From NCBI GenBank assembly GCA_964423195.1, contig CAYRDY010000113.1, forward strand, positions 1 to 5,654: a DNA stretch of 5,654 nucleotides. The letters are read 5' to 3'. The notes beneath the pieces are model-generated. The model worked only from the letters and a program-made list of their open reading frames with translations, had not been told where the DNA came from and did not search any database. Positions 4,808 through 5,654 of this stretch are shown piece by piece. The DNA is from CAKRHR01 sp964423195 (GTDB taxonomy: Bacteria; Bacillota; Clostridia; Lachnospirales; Lachnospiraceae). The position numbers and the translations under genes were made by a program. Each line of letters opens with the position of its first letter. The stretch's first letter is position 1.

Positions 4808-5635
4808 ATGAGCCTCAGTTCAAAAATCAAGCGATGGATTGTCCACATCATCATGTTTGTTTACATCGTTCTGATCATCTTCCCGCTGCTGTGGATGGTC
4901 ATCAGCGGTTTTAAGAATAACACGGATATCTTTGGCAGTCCTTTCAGCCTGCCTTCCGAATGGCAGTTTTCAAACTATGTCTACGTGTGGAAGAATTACA
5001 TTCAGAACAGTGTCCTCAACTCCCTGTTTTTCACCGTTGTCGGCACGTTCTTTGTGATCATCATCTCCGGACTTGCCGCCTATGCCATCATCCGCTTTAA
5101 ATTCAAGCACAAATATCTTGTGTTTATGATCATTCTCTCCGGTATGATGCTGGCGCCGCAGTGCTCCCTGATCCCGATCTACAAAATGCTCTCCATCGTC
5201 GGACTTTACAACACTTACATCGGACTTCTGGTGCCGTATATCGCCTACAGAATACCGTTTTCCTTCTTCCTGATGTGGTCGTTCATGATCAATCTGCCTG
5301 TGGAGGTCGAGGAGGCCGCCTACATCGACGGAAGCAGCATATTCAGGACATTCTTCAGTATCGTCCTGAAAATGAGCAAACCGGTCATCGCCACCACGGC
5401 CATCATGTCCGCCAGATATATCTGGAACGATTTCGCGTTTGCCCTGGTCTTCACCGAGGGTCGCGAGCTCTCCACCGTACCGCTTGGCATTTTCGCCATC
5501 AGGTCGGCAAGCCAGACGAGCTGGGGCGTGCTGATCGCAGGCCTGACGCTGGCCGCGCTGCCGATGGTCATCCTCTATATCTTCCTGCAGAAATACTTCG
5601 TCAGCGGCATGAACGCCGGCGCGGTCAAGGGCTGA
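4808..5635 (+). CDS. ABC transporter permease, MalG/UgpE-like (FrlM-like position)
   Basis: This is the second membrane subunit, pairing with the MalF-like permease to form the translocation channel. It has 275 residues with hydrophobic segments near 11-33, 70-94, 103-125, 137-160, 192-210 and 240-262. The EAA loop is at about 167-192, VEEAAYIDGSSIFR then FFSIVLKMSKP. E169, A170, A171, D174 and G175 are in place, but the Pro of the usual I-L-P is Lys (K188). The C-terminus, YFVSGMNAGAVKG, is the standard MalG-type ending, so the protein is complete. AAGGAGG (4792-4798), inside the end of the preceding gene, lies nine bases before the ATG. The gene ends TGA-TAA with no terminator in the remaining 19 bases, so the operon probably continues. 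In the B. subtilis frl order the next gene would be the PfkB-type kinase FrlD. Confidence 0.93.
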   Translation: MSLSSKIKRWIVHIIMFVYIVLIIFPLLWMVISGFKNNTDIFGSPFSLPSEWQFSNYVYVWKNYIQNSVLNSLFFTVVGTFFVIIISGLAAYAIIRFKFKHKYLVFMIILSGMMLAPQCSLIPIYKMLSIVGLYNTYIGLLVPYIAYRIPFSFFLMWSFMINLPVEVEEAAYIDGSSIFRTFFSIVLKMSKPVIATTAIMSARYIWNDFAFALVFTEGRELSTVPLGIFAIRSASQTSWGVLIAGLTLAALPMVILYIFLQKYFVSGMNAGAVKG

Positions 5636-5654
5636 TAAGACTTTCACTTTTTAC

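Overview
The window carries a divergently regulated sugar-amine uptake and catabolism locus of the fructoselysine (frl) type, most likely from a Gram-positive anaerobe of the Clostridia (Lachnospiraceae-like). This host call is an inference. It rests on strong AGGAGG-type ribosome binding sites, a HutC/GntR regulator, a solute-binding lipoprotein with a Gly/Asp-rich linker after its lipobox cysteine, moderately GC-rich genes separated by AT-rich control DNA, and an ISLre2-type transposase scrap.

Layout. Positions 2 to about 153 hold a frameshifted remnant of an ISLre2/UPF0236-family transposase. A strong intrinsic terminator on the + strand follows (158-193). A HutC-type GntR regulator lies on the minus strand (232-996; its start is best placed at 996). 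The 364-base divergent region 997-1360 contains a minus-strand promoter for the regulator, a near-consensus plus-strand promoter (TTGACT-17-TATGAT), repeated ACATCAT-type elements forming likely operators over both promoters, and a leader of about 150 nt with GC-rich hairpins. An apparent operon follows on the + strand: a SIS-domain sugar-phosphate deglycase (1361-2365), a solute-binding lipoprotein (2461-3783), an intercistronic inverted repeat with perfect 14-bp arms (3812-3879), and two ABC permeases (3910-4806 and 4808-5635). The window ends 19 bases after the last stop.

How it works together. The order regulator / deglycase / binding protein / permease / permease is that of the Bacillus subtilis frl locus (frlR, frlB, frlO, frlN, frlM), which takes up Amadori products (fructosamines, i.e. 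glycated amino acids). There a PfkB-type kinase (FrlD) phosphorylates the substrate on C6 and FrlB splits it into glucose 6-phosphate and a free amino acid. Neither the kinase nor an ABC ATPase is inside this window. A kinase is predicted just downstream, and the ATPase may be a shared MsmX-type protein encoded elsewhere. The exact substrate cannot be read from sequence alone. The locus type is known, so the window as a whole is not a new system. The less ordinary parts are the operator architecture, the hairpin between binding protein and permease, and a few altered family residues.
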